A stretch of DNA of 64,000 nucleotides. Source: a bacterium. GTDB lineage: Bacteria; Myxococcota_A; Bradymonadia; UBA7976; UBA1532. Within the stretch, counting starts at the first letter, position 1. Each line of letters starts with the position of its first letter. Both the position numbers and the translations under genes were made by a program. Location: contig JAUHXC010000001.1 in NCBI GenBank assembly GCA_030427205.1, positions 930,001 to 994,000 on the forward strand. Reading direction: 5' to 3'. A model generated the notes under the pieces. The model had not been told where the DNA came from, ran no database searches, and saw nothing but the letters and a program-made list of their open reading frames with translations. This document shows positions 1-7,810 of this stretch, piece after piece.

Positions 1-105
1 GGCCGGGCGGTGCACCTGCCCCGGCGCGAAGAGGGCACCGACGCGCAGGCGCTGCGCATGGTCAAGGCGTTCGCCAAGCTGCTCAAGCAGGTCAGGGGGC
101 AGTGA
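1..105 (+). CDS. 3' end of an unidentified protein (partial)
   Basis: Frame 1 is open from the window edge to a TGA at 103-105 and encodes the last 34 residues of a protein rich in Lys, Arg and Ala. The end looks like an amphipathic helix (VKAFAKLLKQV). Its TGA shares one base with the ATG of the next gene (TGATG), which suggests translational coupling with the zinc-ribbon/receiver protein. Too little is present to assign a function. Confidence 0.6.
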   Translation, partial: GRAVHLPRREEGTDAQALRMVKAFAKLLKQVRGQ

Positions 106-860
106 TGGACCGCAAGTACTGCCCGTCGTGCGGCCAGGAAGTGCCGCTGGAGCGCACCCTTCAGGGCAACTACCTGATGATCGCGTGCAAGAACTGCGGC
201 CTGGGCCTGGGCGTGAAGCTGGCGAGCGCCGACGAGCTGCGCCGCCTCTCGGCCCCCGAGCAGCCTTCGCTGGCCCGGGTCGAGGTGGTCAAGCGCTCGC
301 GCACCATCGCCGCGGCGGTCGAGAAGCCCGCGCCGCCCGACCCGCGCTCCGCCGCGCCGCGGCAGGCGACGCCGCCGCCGGCTCCCGCCGCCGACCTCGA
401 GGCGATGAAGCGCGAGACCGAAGGCGGCCCGGTGCGCCAGATGAGCCAGGTGATGCTGGCCGAGGACTCGCAGTTCTTGCGTCAGATCACCCGCGATCTG
501 CTGCTCTCGCAGCAGCTGGCCAAGGAAGTCGTCGACTGCGAGGACGGCGAGGCCTTCGTCGAGGCGTATACCCGCGCGCTCGTCGACGGCAACCGGCCCG
601 ACCTGGTGGTGCTCGACGTGCGCATGCCCGGCCTCGACGGGCAGCAGGCGGCCTTCGCCATGCGCGCGGTCGAGACGGCGCTGGGTCAGAAGCGCACGCC
701 GATCCTGTTCTTCTCGGCGGTCTTGTGCGACGAGCCCTTCAAGGCGATCCTCAAGGAGCTGGGCAACGCGCGCTATATCCGCAAGAGCGAGGACGGCGAC
801 GCGCAGCAGCTCGGCGAGCGCATCGTCTCGGTGCTCGGTCGGCTGGTGGGGGCGCGCTGA
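105..860 (+). CDS. Zinc-ribbon / response-regulator receiver protein
   Basis: 251 aa. An N-terminal zinc ribbon carries CPSC (about residues 6-9) and a second CKNC pair about 20 residues on. A Pro/Ala-rich linker (about 70-110) leads to a CheY-like receiver domain (about 120-250). The acidic pocket is visible in LAEDSQF, the probable phospho-acceptor Asp in VVLDVRMPG, and a Lys near YIRKSE. No DNA-binding or enzymatic output domain follows, so it probably acts by protein contact or as a phosphate sink. ATG at 105 is preferred over the GTG at 102 because it forms a TGATG overlap with the upstream gene. Family-level identity is firm; the partner kinase is not visible. Confidence 0.85.
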   Translation: MDRKYCPSCGQEVPLERTLQGNYLMIACKNCGLGLGVKLASADELRRLSAPEQPSLARVEVVKRSRTIAAAVEKPAPPDPRSAAPRQATPPPAPAADLEAMKRETEGGPVRQMSQVMLAEDSQFLRQITRDLLLSQQLAKEVVDCEDGEAFVEAYTRALVDGNRPDLVVLDVRMPGLDGQQAAFAMRAVETALGQKRTPILFFSAVLCDEPFKAILKELGNARYIRKSEDGDAQQLGERIVSVLGRLVGAR

Positions 861-913
861 GAGGTTGCCCATTTCCGCTCATACTGTACTGTGCTGTTAT
901 TTGTGAAAGATTC

Positions 914-942
914 TTGCGCCACTGTGTGAGCCTCGCTAGTCT
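914..942 (+). promoter_or_regulatory. Candidate sigma-70-type promoter for the 972 gene
   Basis: TTGCGC (914-919), a 17-bp spacer and TAGTCT (937-942) lie in a locally AT-richer stretch (about 870-920), 30 bp before the start codon of the small secreted protein. Both hexamers are weak matches, so this is a positional guess. Confidence 0.3.
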
Positions 943-971
943 GGCCGCAGTGGCAACCCGAGGAGAGGCCG

Positions 972-1190
972 ATGAACCGCTTGTGGACCGCTGCCTACGT
1001 CAACCTGGCCAGCCTGATGGTCGCTTTCTCCGCATTCGCCGGCTCGTCGCGTACGCCGCCGGGCGGTGACCAGGGCAGCTCGGGCTCCGAGCCGGCGCTG
1101 GTGGCGCTGCTGCTCTTCGCCGCGGTGCCCGGCGTGCTCTTCGTGCGCAAGGCGCTCGCCGCCCAGCAGCTCGACGACGATACGCTCTGA
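972..1190 (+). CDS. 72-aa secreted protein with a PEP-CTERM-like tail, possible exosortase substrate
   Basis: A GAGGAGAGG ribosome site precedes ATG 972. The N-terminus looks like a signal peptide (hydrophobic run about 10-22). A short Gly/Ser/Pro-rich middle follows, then a tripartite C-terminal signal: SEP motif (about 39-41), a hydrophobic helix (about 42-56) and a basic RK pair, followed by a polar tail. This resembles PEP-CTERM-type sorting signals, though the tail after the basic pair is longer than usual. The next gene, 36 bp on and on the same strand, is an exosortase, which suggests a dedicated substrate/sortase pair. No similarity to a named family was recognised; it could instead be an unrelated two-helix membrane protein. 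Confidence 0.65.
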   Translation: MNRLWTAAYVNLASLMVAFSAFAGSSRTPPGGDQGSSGSEPALVALLLFAAVPGVLFVRKALAAQQLDDDTL

Positions 1191-1226
1191 ACCCGGGCGC
1201 CGGCCCGCTCGGCGTCCGCCCGCGAC

Positions 1227-2246
1227 GTGACCGACTCCGATCCACTCGCCTCTGACTCGACCTTCGATCCGGCCTGCGCGCCGGTCGCGGGCGCTCCCGT
1301 ACATCGCTGGCCGCGGCTCTATGCCGGGCTGATCGCCGTCGGCCTGGGCGTGCTGTGGCTGCCGGTGCCCTGGTGGGCGGTCGAGACGTGGCTCGGCGGC
1401 ATGCTCGGCGGGGCGGCGGCGGGCCTGCTGACGGTGCCGATCTGCCTGGTGCTGGCGTGGCTGGCGACCCGCCGACCGCAGTGGAGCCGGCGGGTGGCGC
1501 TGCCCGATCGGCCGGGGGCGGCGCGCGCGCTGACGGCGGTGGCGCTGGCGTCGATCGCGGTGCTGGTCTGGGCCGCGCCCTGGGGCGGCGATACCTGGGA
1601 CGGGCTGGTGCTCGGCGGCGTGCTGGCCATCGGCGGGGTCTGGTGCTGGCTGTGGGGCGCCCTGGGCTGGGGCCGGGCCCGCGGGCTGCTCTTTCCGGTG
1701 GGCTTCGCCGGCTTCGCGCTGCCGTGGGAGTACTTCCTGCGCGGCGCGATCGATACGCCGCTGCAGGCGTGGACCGCCGACATCGCCCTGCAGGGGCTGC
1801 GGCTGGCCGGCTATCCGATGCGCTATTGGAACAGCTACACCATCTTCTCGCCGGACTACTTCATCATCGTCAACGAGACCTGCTCGGGCATGAACATGCT
1901 GGTCACGCTGGGCATGTACACCCTGATCTACGCCTGGCTGGTCCAGCCGCGCATTCGGAACCGGCTGCTGCTGCTGGGGCTCGTCTTCCCCATCGCGATG
2001 CTGGCCAACGGCGCCCGGGTGGCGGTGATCTACCTCTTGGGGCACTACGGCGGCGTGCCGGCGGCAGAGGGCTTCTGGCACACCGGCAGCGCCTACGTGA
2101 TCTTCATCCCGGTCTTCTGGTTCATCTACGTCGTCGACCGCACGCTGACCCGCCGCGATCGGCGCGCGCGGGCGGCGGCGAGGGCCGCGGCCAACGCCAG
2201 CAATACGCCGCAGAGCGCCATCCACCACTCGCCCCAGCGCACGTAG
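1227..2246 (+). CDS. Exosortase/archaeosortase family transpeptidase
   Basis: 339 aa, multi-pass membrane protein. The family's catalytic residues are all recognisable: Cys about 219 in NETCSGMN, Arg about 263 in NGARVA and His about 285 in FWHTGSAY. Exosortases cut C-terminal sorting signals of secreted proteins at the outer face of the inner membrane and transfer or release them. Start GTG 1227 is the only early in-frame start that keeps the first membrane helix (about 31-50); no clear Shine-Dalgarno is seen. The adjacent 72-aa gene carries a plausible sorting signal. The last 121 bp overlap the 3' end of the Lnt-like gene on the other strand. The subfamily is not assigned. Confidence 0.9.
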   Translation: MTDSDPLASDSTFDPACAPVAGAPVHRWPRLYAGLIAVGLGVLWLPVPWWAVETWLGGMLGGAAAGLLTVPICLVLAWLATRRPQWSRRVALPDRPGAARALTAVALASIAVLVWAAPWGGDTWDGLVLGGVLAIGGVWCWLWGALGWGRARGLLFPVGFAGFALPWEYFLRGAIDTPLQAWTADIALQGLRLAGYPMRYWNSYTIFSPDYFIIVNETCSGMNMLVTLGMYTLIYAWLVQPRIRNRLLLLGLVFPIAMLANGARVAVIYLLGHYGGVPAAEGFWHTGSAYVIFIPVFWFIYVVDRTLTRRDRRARAAARAAANASNTPQSAIHHSPQRT

Positions 2247-3646
2247 AGCGTCGCGTCATCGCGCAGCCGGGCTTCGCCGTCGAGCACGCCCGGCACGAAG
2301 AGCCCCAGCGCGCCGTGGCTCCGGCCGCGGGGGTCGATGAGGGTGGTGATGCCCGCCTGCCCGACGCGCAGCAGCCAGCGGCCGGTCTCCACCGCGCGCA
2401 CGATGGCCCGGCGGGTCATGTGGTCGGTGATCGGCGAGCGGCCGAAGCCGGCGTCGTTGCTCATCACGACCAGCAGCTCGGCCCCGTGCGCGACCAGGGT
2501 GCGCGCGCCGATCGGGTAGACCGACTCCAGGCAGATGAGCACGCCGACCCGGCCGGCGGGCGTCGCGATCGGGCGCCACGCGGGGCCGGCGGTGAAGTGG
2601 GCCTCGACCCCCGGCACGAGCCGGACCTTGGCCTGTCGCCCCAGCTCGCGGCCCGGTTTGCCGTCGGGGTCTTCGCCGGGGCCGATGGCGACGGCGAGGT
2701 TGTAGCCCCGCCCGTCGCGATCCCGCGCGATCAGCCCCGCGATCAGCGTGCCGGCGTCGTCGGGGCGGGGGAAGAGCCGGGCCCGCAGGCTGCGGGTCTC
2801 GAGCACCGGCGCGCGCACGGCGGTCTCGGGCCAGACGACCAGATCGGCGCCGCCGTCGAACGCCTGCCGGGTGAGCGTCTCGTAGGTGGCGACGACGTCG
2901 CGCATCGCCGCCGGATCGGCCTGCGCCGCCTGGTATTGCGGGTTGGCCAGACCGCCTTGAACGCCGGCCACCGTCAGCGGCCGCGCGCCGAGATCGGGCG
3001 GGGCCAGCGCGCCGAAGGCCCCGACGGCCGCGATGAGCGCCGCCGCGCCGAGGGCCGGGCGGGTATGGGCCCCGCGCACGAAGCCGAGGTGGAAGATCAC
3101 GCTGCCCACCAGCGCGATCACGGTGCTGACCCCCAGGCCGCCGGTGTGCGGTGCGAGGGCGAGCCACGGGCGCAGCAGCGCGACGTCGGCGATGTTGCCC
3201 GCGTATGACGCGGGCATCGACAGCGGCCCGACGCTGCGGATCCACTCGGTGAGGGTCCAGACGAGCGCGGGCAGGGCCACGTCGAATACGCGGCCGATAC
3301 CGCCGCCGATGCGGCCCCACACGAGGCGCATCAGCAGGCCGTAGATGACCATCTGGCTGCCGGTGTAGAGGCTGAAGGCGACCAGGATCCACCAGCCGTA
3401 ATTGAGGATGCCGTAGATGTGCGCGCCGCCGAGCACGCCGACGATCCCGCCGAGCAGCGCCGCCTGCGTCGCCGAGCGCGCGCCCCACAGCGCGCAGAGC
3501 AGCGGCACATTGGCCACCAGCGCCAGCGGGCCGAGCAGGATGAACCCCGCGCCGTTGAGCAGCCCGGCGAGCACCGCCAGCGCCCAGCGCGGGCCGGCGG
3601 TCAGCGTGGTCGGCCAGCGGCCGTGATGGGCCGGCGCGACTACCAC
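2126..3646 (-). CDS. Apolipoprotein N-acyltransferase-like membrane protein (Lnt / nitrilase fold)
   Basis: 506 aa. Several N-terminal membrane helices (about 20-215) are followed by a carbon-nitrogen hydrolase domain (about 225-470) and a final membrane helix. The Glu-Lys-Cys triad of Lnt is recognisable: Glu in WPETAV, Lys before VRLVPGVEAHF and Cys in VLICLESVYP. Lnt transfers an acyl chain from phospholipid to the N-terminal Cys of lipoproteins in the inner membrane. Start GTG 3646 overlaps the stop of the upstream 174-aa gene by 7 bp, so the two are probably cotranslated. It may be the housekeeping Lnt or a paralog linked to the exosortase; the window alone cannot decide. Its C-terminal codons overlap the exosortase gene. 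Confidence 0.88.
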   Translation of the reverse strand: MVVAPAHHGRWPTTLTAGPRWALAVLAGLLNGAGFILLGPLALVANVPLLCALWGARSATQAALLGGIVGVLGGAHIYGILNYGWWILVAFSLYTGSQMVIYGLLMRLVWGRIGGGIGRVFDVALPALVWTLTEWIRSVGPLSMPASYAGNIADVALLRPWLALAPHTGGLGVSTVIALVGSVIFHLGFVRGAHTRPALGAAALIAAVGAFGALAPPDLGARPLTVAGVQGGLANPQYQAAQADPAAMRDVVATYETLTRQAFDGGADLVVWPETAVRAPVLETRSLRARLFPRPDDAGTLIAGLIARDRDGRGYNLAVAIGPGEDPDGKPGRELGRQAKVRLVPGVEAHFTAGPAWRPIATPAGRVGVLICLESVYPIGARTLVAHGAELLVVMSNDAGFGRSPITDHMTRRAIVRAVETGRWLLRVGQAGITTLIDPRGRSHGALGLFVPGVLDGEARLRDDATLYVRWGEWWMALCGVLLALAAALAAARARRSRRVSVRSTT

Positions 3647-4164
3647 GGCGGCTCCCGGGCGCCGACCAGCGCCAGATCGACGGTGGCCGGCGGCAGCGCG
3701 CCTTCGGGGATGCGCACCACGCCCACGCCGGGTACCAGCGCCACCGGGTCGACGCCGAAGAGGCCGATGAGCAGCAGCGGGCCGTCGGGGCCCAGGCGCA
3801 GTCGGGGCGGGGCGCCGGTCCAGCGGTCGGCGGTGAAGGGTCTGGCGTTCAGGCCGAGGCCGTCGAGCAGCGCGGTCCAGCCCGCGGCGTCGGTGGGCGG
3901 CGCATCACCCGGCGCCGGGGCGTCGGGCGCGTAGCGTCGCTGGATCTCGGCGGGCAGCGCCAGCGCGGGGCGGGGGTCGACCACGGCGCCGAGCGCGGTC
4001 TCATAGGGGCTGTGGTAGCTGCGGAAGAGGCCCTCGACGGTGTACTCGGCGGCCAGCTCGCCGTGGGCCCGGACGGTCAATCCGATCACCCAGGCGATCA
4101 TCAGCGCCCAGAGCAGCGTCCAGCCGAGCCGGCCGCTGCGCGGCGGTTTGTCGCCCGTGGGCAC
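3640..4164 (-). CDS. Hypothetical membrane-anchored protein
   Basis: 174 aa. One N-terminal membrane helix (about 14-31) is followed by a Pro/Ala-rich extracytoplasmic region and a C-terminal section rich in Gly, Pro and Val (about 120-165). No family was recognised. Start GTG 4164 lies 3 bp after the stop of the kinase/FGE gene, and its own stop overlaps the start of the Lnt-like gene, so it is the middle gene of a three-gene unit. It may be an envelope partner of the Lnt-like or exosortase system, but nothing in the sequence proves this. Confidence 0.7.
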   Translation of the reverse strand: MPTGDKPPRSGRLGWTLLWALMIAWVIGLTVRAHGELAAEYTVEGLFRSYHSPYETALGAVVDPRPALALPAEIQRRYAPDAPAPGDAPPTDAAGWTALLDGLGLNARPFTADRWTGAPPRLRLGPDGPLLLIGLFGVDPVALVPGVGVVRIPEGALPPATVDLALVGAREPPW

Positions 4165-4167
4165 GGC

Positions 4168-7100
4168 TCACGGATCCCGGGCGAGCCGGAAGCCGACCGA
4201 GACCGAGACCGCGTTGGGGGCCATCGCGTGGCGCGAGGCGGCGCGGGCGTGCAGGTCGAGGTGGTTCCAGCTGCCGCCGCGGCAGATGCGGTCGGCGTGC
4301 TCGCCGTCGGCGCCGGCGGGGCTCACCGTCCAGTCGCTCACCCCGCCGGCCAGATCCATCACCCCGTAGGGGCTGCGGTCGGTGGGGAAGCTGCCACACG
4401 GCTCGAGGTGGGCCGCGCCGGGGCGCGCGTGGGCCGATTTGCAATAGGTCGGCTCCCAGGTATTGCCCCACGGGAAGTGCCGCAGGTCGGCCCCGCGGGC
4501 GGCGACCTCCCACTCGATCTCGGTGGGCAGCCGGTAGTTGACCCCGTCGACGCCGCTGCGCCAGCGGCAATAGGCCAGCGCGTCGTCGAAGGCGATGCCG
4601 AACACCGGCCAGTTCGGGTCCCACGGGATGCCGTTCGGGTCGCGCTCGGGGATCTCGAACCCGCCGTCGACCTCGCGGAAGAGCATGCCGCCGCCGGCGA
4701 AGAGCCGCGGCGACCGCCGGCGGGCTTGATCCAGGTCGGCGCCGGCCAGCGCGTTGAGGAAGTCGAGGTATTGCCGGCCGCTGACCGGCAGCCGCGAGAG
4801 GCAGAAGTCGGCCACCTCGACCGTCTGCCGCGGCAGCCCCCACGAGGCCTGCTGGTCGCCGCCGATCAGCTTGGGGCCGCCGGGGATGTAGACGAAGCCG
4901 GTGCCCAGGGAGGCCTCGGGCCGCAGGCGCACGGTCATGCGGGTCTCGCCCAGGCGCTCGATGCGCACCGGCACCTGGGTATCGCGCAGCCCGGGGGCCC
5001 GCAGCACCAGCAGGTAGTTGCCCATCGGCAGCGGGTCGACGACCACCGGGCTGCGGCCCAGGTCGCGGCCGTTCTGCGGGGTGAGGATCTTGTCGATCTC
5101 GACGTAGTCGAAGAGCACCGCCCGCGCGCCCGGCGGGTCGGTCTCCACCTGCAGCCGGCCGTCGCCGCGCAGCAGCTCGGCGTAGTGCCCGGTGTCGACC
5201 CCGCGCAGCACGGTCTCGTACTGCACCATCGCCGGCGGGTCGTTCTCGTGCTCCGCCTGCAGGAAGCCGCCCCAGTAGAGCTGGCACAGCCCCTCGCGGG
5301 CGTCGGCGTCGTCCGGGTTGCAGACCAGCGCCTGGCGGAAGCTCTGCGCGGCCCGGGTGAAGGCCTCGACCCGCTCGCGCCGGGCGTGGGCCAGGCGCTC
5401 TTCGGCGCCCCACAAGGCCCGCCGCTGCTCGGCGCCGGCCCACGGGGCGAGCCGCTGACGCTGCTCGTCCAGCTCGGTCAACAGCCGCTCGACCGCCCGG
5501 GTATGGGCTCGATAGTCGTCGACGTGGCCCTTGGCGGTGCGCGTATGCCGCGCGCCCTCCTGCCGCTGTCGCTCCTGCTCGATGGCCCCCTCGAGGAAGC
5601 GCTGCAGCGCCCCGTGCACGTCGAGCACCGTGCGATAGCGCTGCTCGATGTCCTTGGCGAGGCAGCGCATCGTGATCTCTTCGAGCTCGACGGGGATCTC
5701 CCGCGCCGGGGCCCGCTTGCGCGGCGGGATGACCCGCTCGCGCAGCATCTTGCGCAGGATCGCTCGCGCGTCGCGGCCGGTGTACGGCGGGCGCAGGGTC
5801 AGCATCTCGTAGAGGATGGCCCCCAGGCTGTAGATGTCCGAGCGCTCGTCCACCTCGTCGAGGTTGCCCAGGGCCAGCTCGGGCGGCATATAGCCCGGGG
5901 TGCCGATGACCTCGCCGTGGCGGGTGGCCCAGCGGCTCATGCCGGCCCGGTGGCTCTGCACCTGCCCGTCTTCGTCGACCACCCGCCGGGGCAGGATCTT
6001 GGCCAGGCCCCAGTCCATGACCAGCACCTCGCCGAAGTCGCCGAACATGATGTTGCTCGGCTTGAGGTCGCGGTGCACCACGTGCCGGCTGTGGGCGTAG
6101 GCCATGCCCATGCACACCTGCTGGAAGGCCTGCAGCAGCCGCACCCGGGGGAACTCGGCCTCGATCTCGCCGTCGCCCCGGCGCAGCCCCTTGAGCACGT
6201 CGCGCAGGGTCGAGCCCTGCACCCGCTTCATCGTGAAGTAGAGCTGGCCGTCCTTGTGCCGGCCGAGGTCGTAGACCGGCACGATGTTGGGGTGCTGCAG
6301 CTGACCGGTGATCTGGGCCTCTTCGGTGAAGCGCAGCTGCAGCCCGAGCTGCTCGTCTTTGCCCTTGATGAGCAGCTTCATGGCGACGGCGCGGTCGATG
6401 TTGAGGTCGCGGGCCTCGATCACCCGGCCCATGCCGCCCTTGGCGATCAGCTCGCCGAGCTCGTAGCGCGACGCGCTCTGGTGCAGGGTCGGCAGCACGT
6501 CGCTGCGCCGCTCGCGCTTGCGCTCGGCCTCGCTCGGCCCGACCCGCGGGCGTTGGTCGACGTCGAACGGCACGCCGCCGGGGGAGGGCGCCCGCTCGAC
6601 GCTGCCCATCGCGCCCGACGAGATCGGGTCGAAGTCCCCCGAGCCGCTCGATCCGAGCCCCACCGCCGAGCGGTCGCGCTTGGAGACGTGGTCGGAGACG
6701 AGCAGGTCGTCATTGGCGCTGCGCTGGATCTCGGGCAGCGCGCCCGATTGCGGGCGGATGCGGCCCACCGGCAGCGCGGCGGGCATGTCGTCGAAGTCGT
6801 CGTTGCCGAAGGCGTCGTTGCCAAACGCGCGGTAGGCGGCGAACGGGTCGTCGGCGCTGCCCGGCGTGCCGCCGAACGGCCCGCCCTCGTCGGACGACCC
6901 GCCGGCGCCGGCCCGATCTTCGAAGAGGAAATGGTCCTCGTCGAGCAGCGCGTGCAGGTCCTTCTCGTCGAGCGCCTCGCTCTCGACCGCCGAGGGCGCC
7001 TCGGAGACGTGAAACGGCAGGTCGGCCGCCGGCGGCGGGCCGGTATCGGGCGCGCGGTCCTCGGTGTCGCCGTCGTCCGCCGAGGCCCACGGCAGATCGC

Positions 7101-7770
7101 CATCGGCGGGGTGCGGCATCAGCGTCGGCGAGTCGCTGTCGGGCTGCGACCGCTTGTGGGTCATGTCGGCGGAGTCGTCGGGGCCGACGCTGTCGATGAC
7201 GTCGTCGTCGAGCGGCGGCGGCAGCTCGCCGTCGGCCAGCGGCACCACCCGGAAGGGGTTGGCGCCCAGTGACTCCGACTCGTCGACCGACCCGTAGTCG
7301 AAGTCGTCGAAGCCGCCGAACGGCGAGCCCGACTCGAGGGAGTCGAGGCCGTCGTCGGAGAGATCGGCCACCGGCGTGGTCTCGGCGCTGTCGAGCCCGC
7401 GGTCGCGATCGGCGGCGTCGAGCGGGCGCGCTTCGAGCCGGTCGAGCGGCGCCTCGCTCGCGGAGGCGGCGCGCGGCGAACCCGTCGCGGCGCCCGGCGG
7501 ACGCAGGGACGCCGACGATCGCCGCGGCGGCGGCGCCACCAGCGCCGGCGCCGATCGGCGGCGGGGCGGGGCGGCGACCGACGGCTCCTCGTCGGCGGCG
7601 ATGAGCGAGGCGAGCTGATCGTGGGAGGTCAGCCCCATCTCGATGATGACGTCGACGAACGGGCGCCCGTCTTCGCGGGCCAGCTTGAGAAATTGCTTGA
7701 GCAGCGGCTCGGGCACACCCAGCTTATCGCGCACCAGCGCGACGAGTCGGGCGTCGTCCAAGCCATGCAT
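4168..7770 (-). CDS. Ser/Thr protein kinase fused to PEGA and FGE-sulfatase-fold domains
   Basis: 1200 aa. Order: N-terminal helical region (1-65); a long disordered Asp/Ser/Pro-rich segment (about 65-430); a Hanks-type kinase domain (about 435-720) with glycine loop AKGGMGRV, catalytic HRDLKPSN (about 567) and DWG in place of DFG; a coiled or helical linker; a PEGA domain (about 870-940); and a formylglycine-generating-enzyme (SUMF1/EgtB/PvdO) fold (about 957-1199) ending in CRGGSWN and GFRLARD. The Cys pair of true FGEs is not seen in the core, so this domain probably binds a ligand or partner. No membrane helix was noted. Start ATG 7770 follows GGAGG with 7-nt spacing. It heads the unit with the 174-aa protein and Lnt. 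Confidence 0.93.
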   Translation of the reverse strand: MHGLDDARLVALVRDKLGVPEPLLKQFLKLAREDGRPFVDVIIEMGLTSHDQLASLIAADEEPSVAAPPRRRSAPALVAPPPRRSSASLRPPGAATGSPRAASASEAPLDRLEARPLDAADRDRGLDSAETTPVADLSDDGLDSLESGSPFGGFDDFDYGSVDESESLGANPFRVVPLADGELPPPLDDDVIDSVGPDDSADMTHKRSQPDSDSPTLMPHPADGDLPWASADDGDTEDRAPDTGPPPAADLPFHVSEAPSAVESEALDEKDLHALLDEDHFLFEDRAGAGGSSDEGGPFGGTPGSADDPFAAYRAFGNDAFGNDDFDDMPAALPVGRIRPQSGALPEIQRSANDDLLVSDHVSKRDRSAVGLGSSGSGDFDPISSGAMGSVERAPSPGGVPFDVDQRPRVGPSEAERKRERRSDVLPTLHQSASRYELGELIAKGGMGRVIEARDLNIDRAVAMKLLIKGKDEQLGLQLRFTEEAQITGQLQHPNIVPVYDLGRHKDGQLYFTMKRVQGSTLRDVLKGLRRGDGEIEAEFPRVRLLQAFQQVCMGMAYAHSRHVVHRDLKPSNIMFGDFGEVLVMDWGLAKILPRRVVDEDGQVQSHRAGMSRWATRHGEVIGTPGYMPPELALGNLDEVDERSDIYSLGAILYEMLTLRPPYTGRDARAILRKMLRERVIPPRKRAPAREIPVELEEITMRCLAKDIEQRYRTVLDVHGALQRFLEGAIEQERQRQEGARHTRTAKGHVDDYRAHTRAVERLLTELDEQRQRLAPWAGAEQRRALWGAEERLAHARRERVEAFTRAAQSFRQALVCNPDDADAREGLCQLYWGGFLQAEHENDPPAMVQYETVLRGVDTGHYAELLRGDGRLQVETDPPGARAVLFDYVEIDKILTPQNGRDLGRSPVVVDPLPMGNYLLVLRAPGLRDTQVPVRIERLGETRMTVRLRPEASLGTGFVYIPGGPKLIGGDQQASWGLPRQTVEVADFCLSRLPVSGRQYLDFLNALAGADLDQARRRSPRLFAGGGMLFREVDGGFEIPERDPNGIPWDPNWPVFGIAFDDALAYCRWRSGVDGVNYRLPTEIEWEVAARGADLRHFPWGNTWEPTYCKSAHARPGAAHLEPCGSFPTDRSPYGVMDLAGGVSDWTVSPAGADGEHADRICRGGSWNHLDLHARAASRHAMAPNAVSVSVGFRLARDP

Positions 7771-7810
7771 CAGCCCGCCTCCCTGCCATCGGCGCCGGTG
7801 GTGGGCGCTC

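Noticed and set aside
4168..4900. Active formylglycine-generating (sulfatase-activating) enzyme
   Set aside because: The paired cysteines of catalytic FGEs are not seen; the domain is read as a binding fold.
4012..7272. A 1086-aa plus-strand open frame opposite the kinase/FGE gene
   Set aside because: No domain is recognisable and composition is that of an antisense frame in GC-rich DNA; the minus strand has a complete, motif-rich protein.
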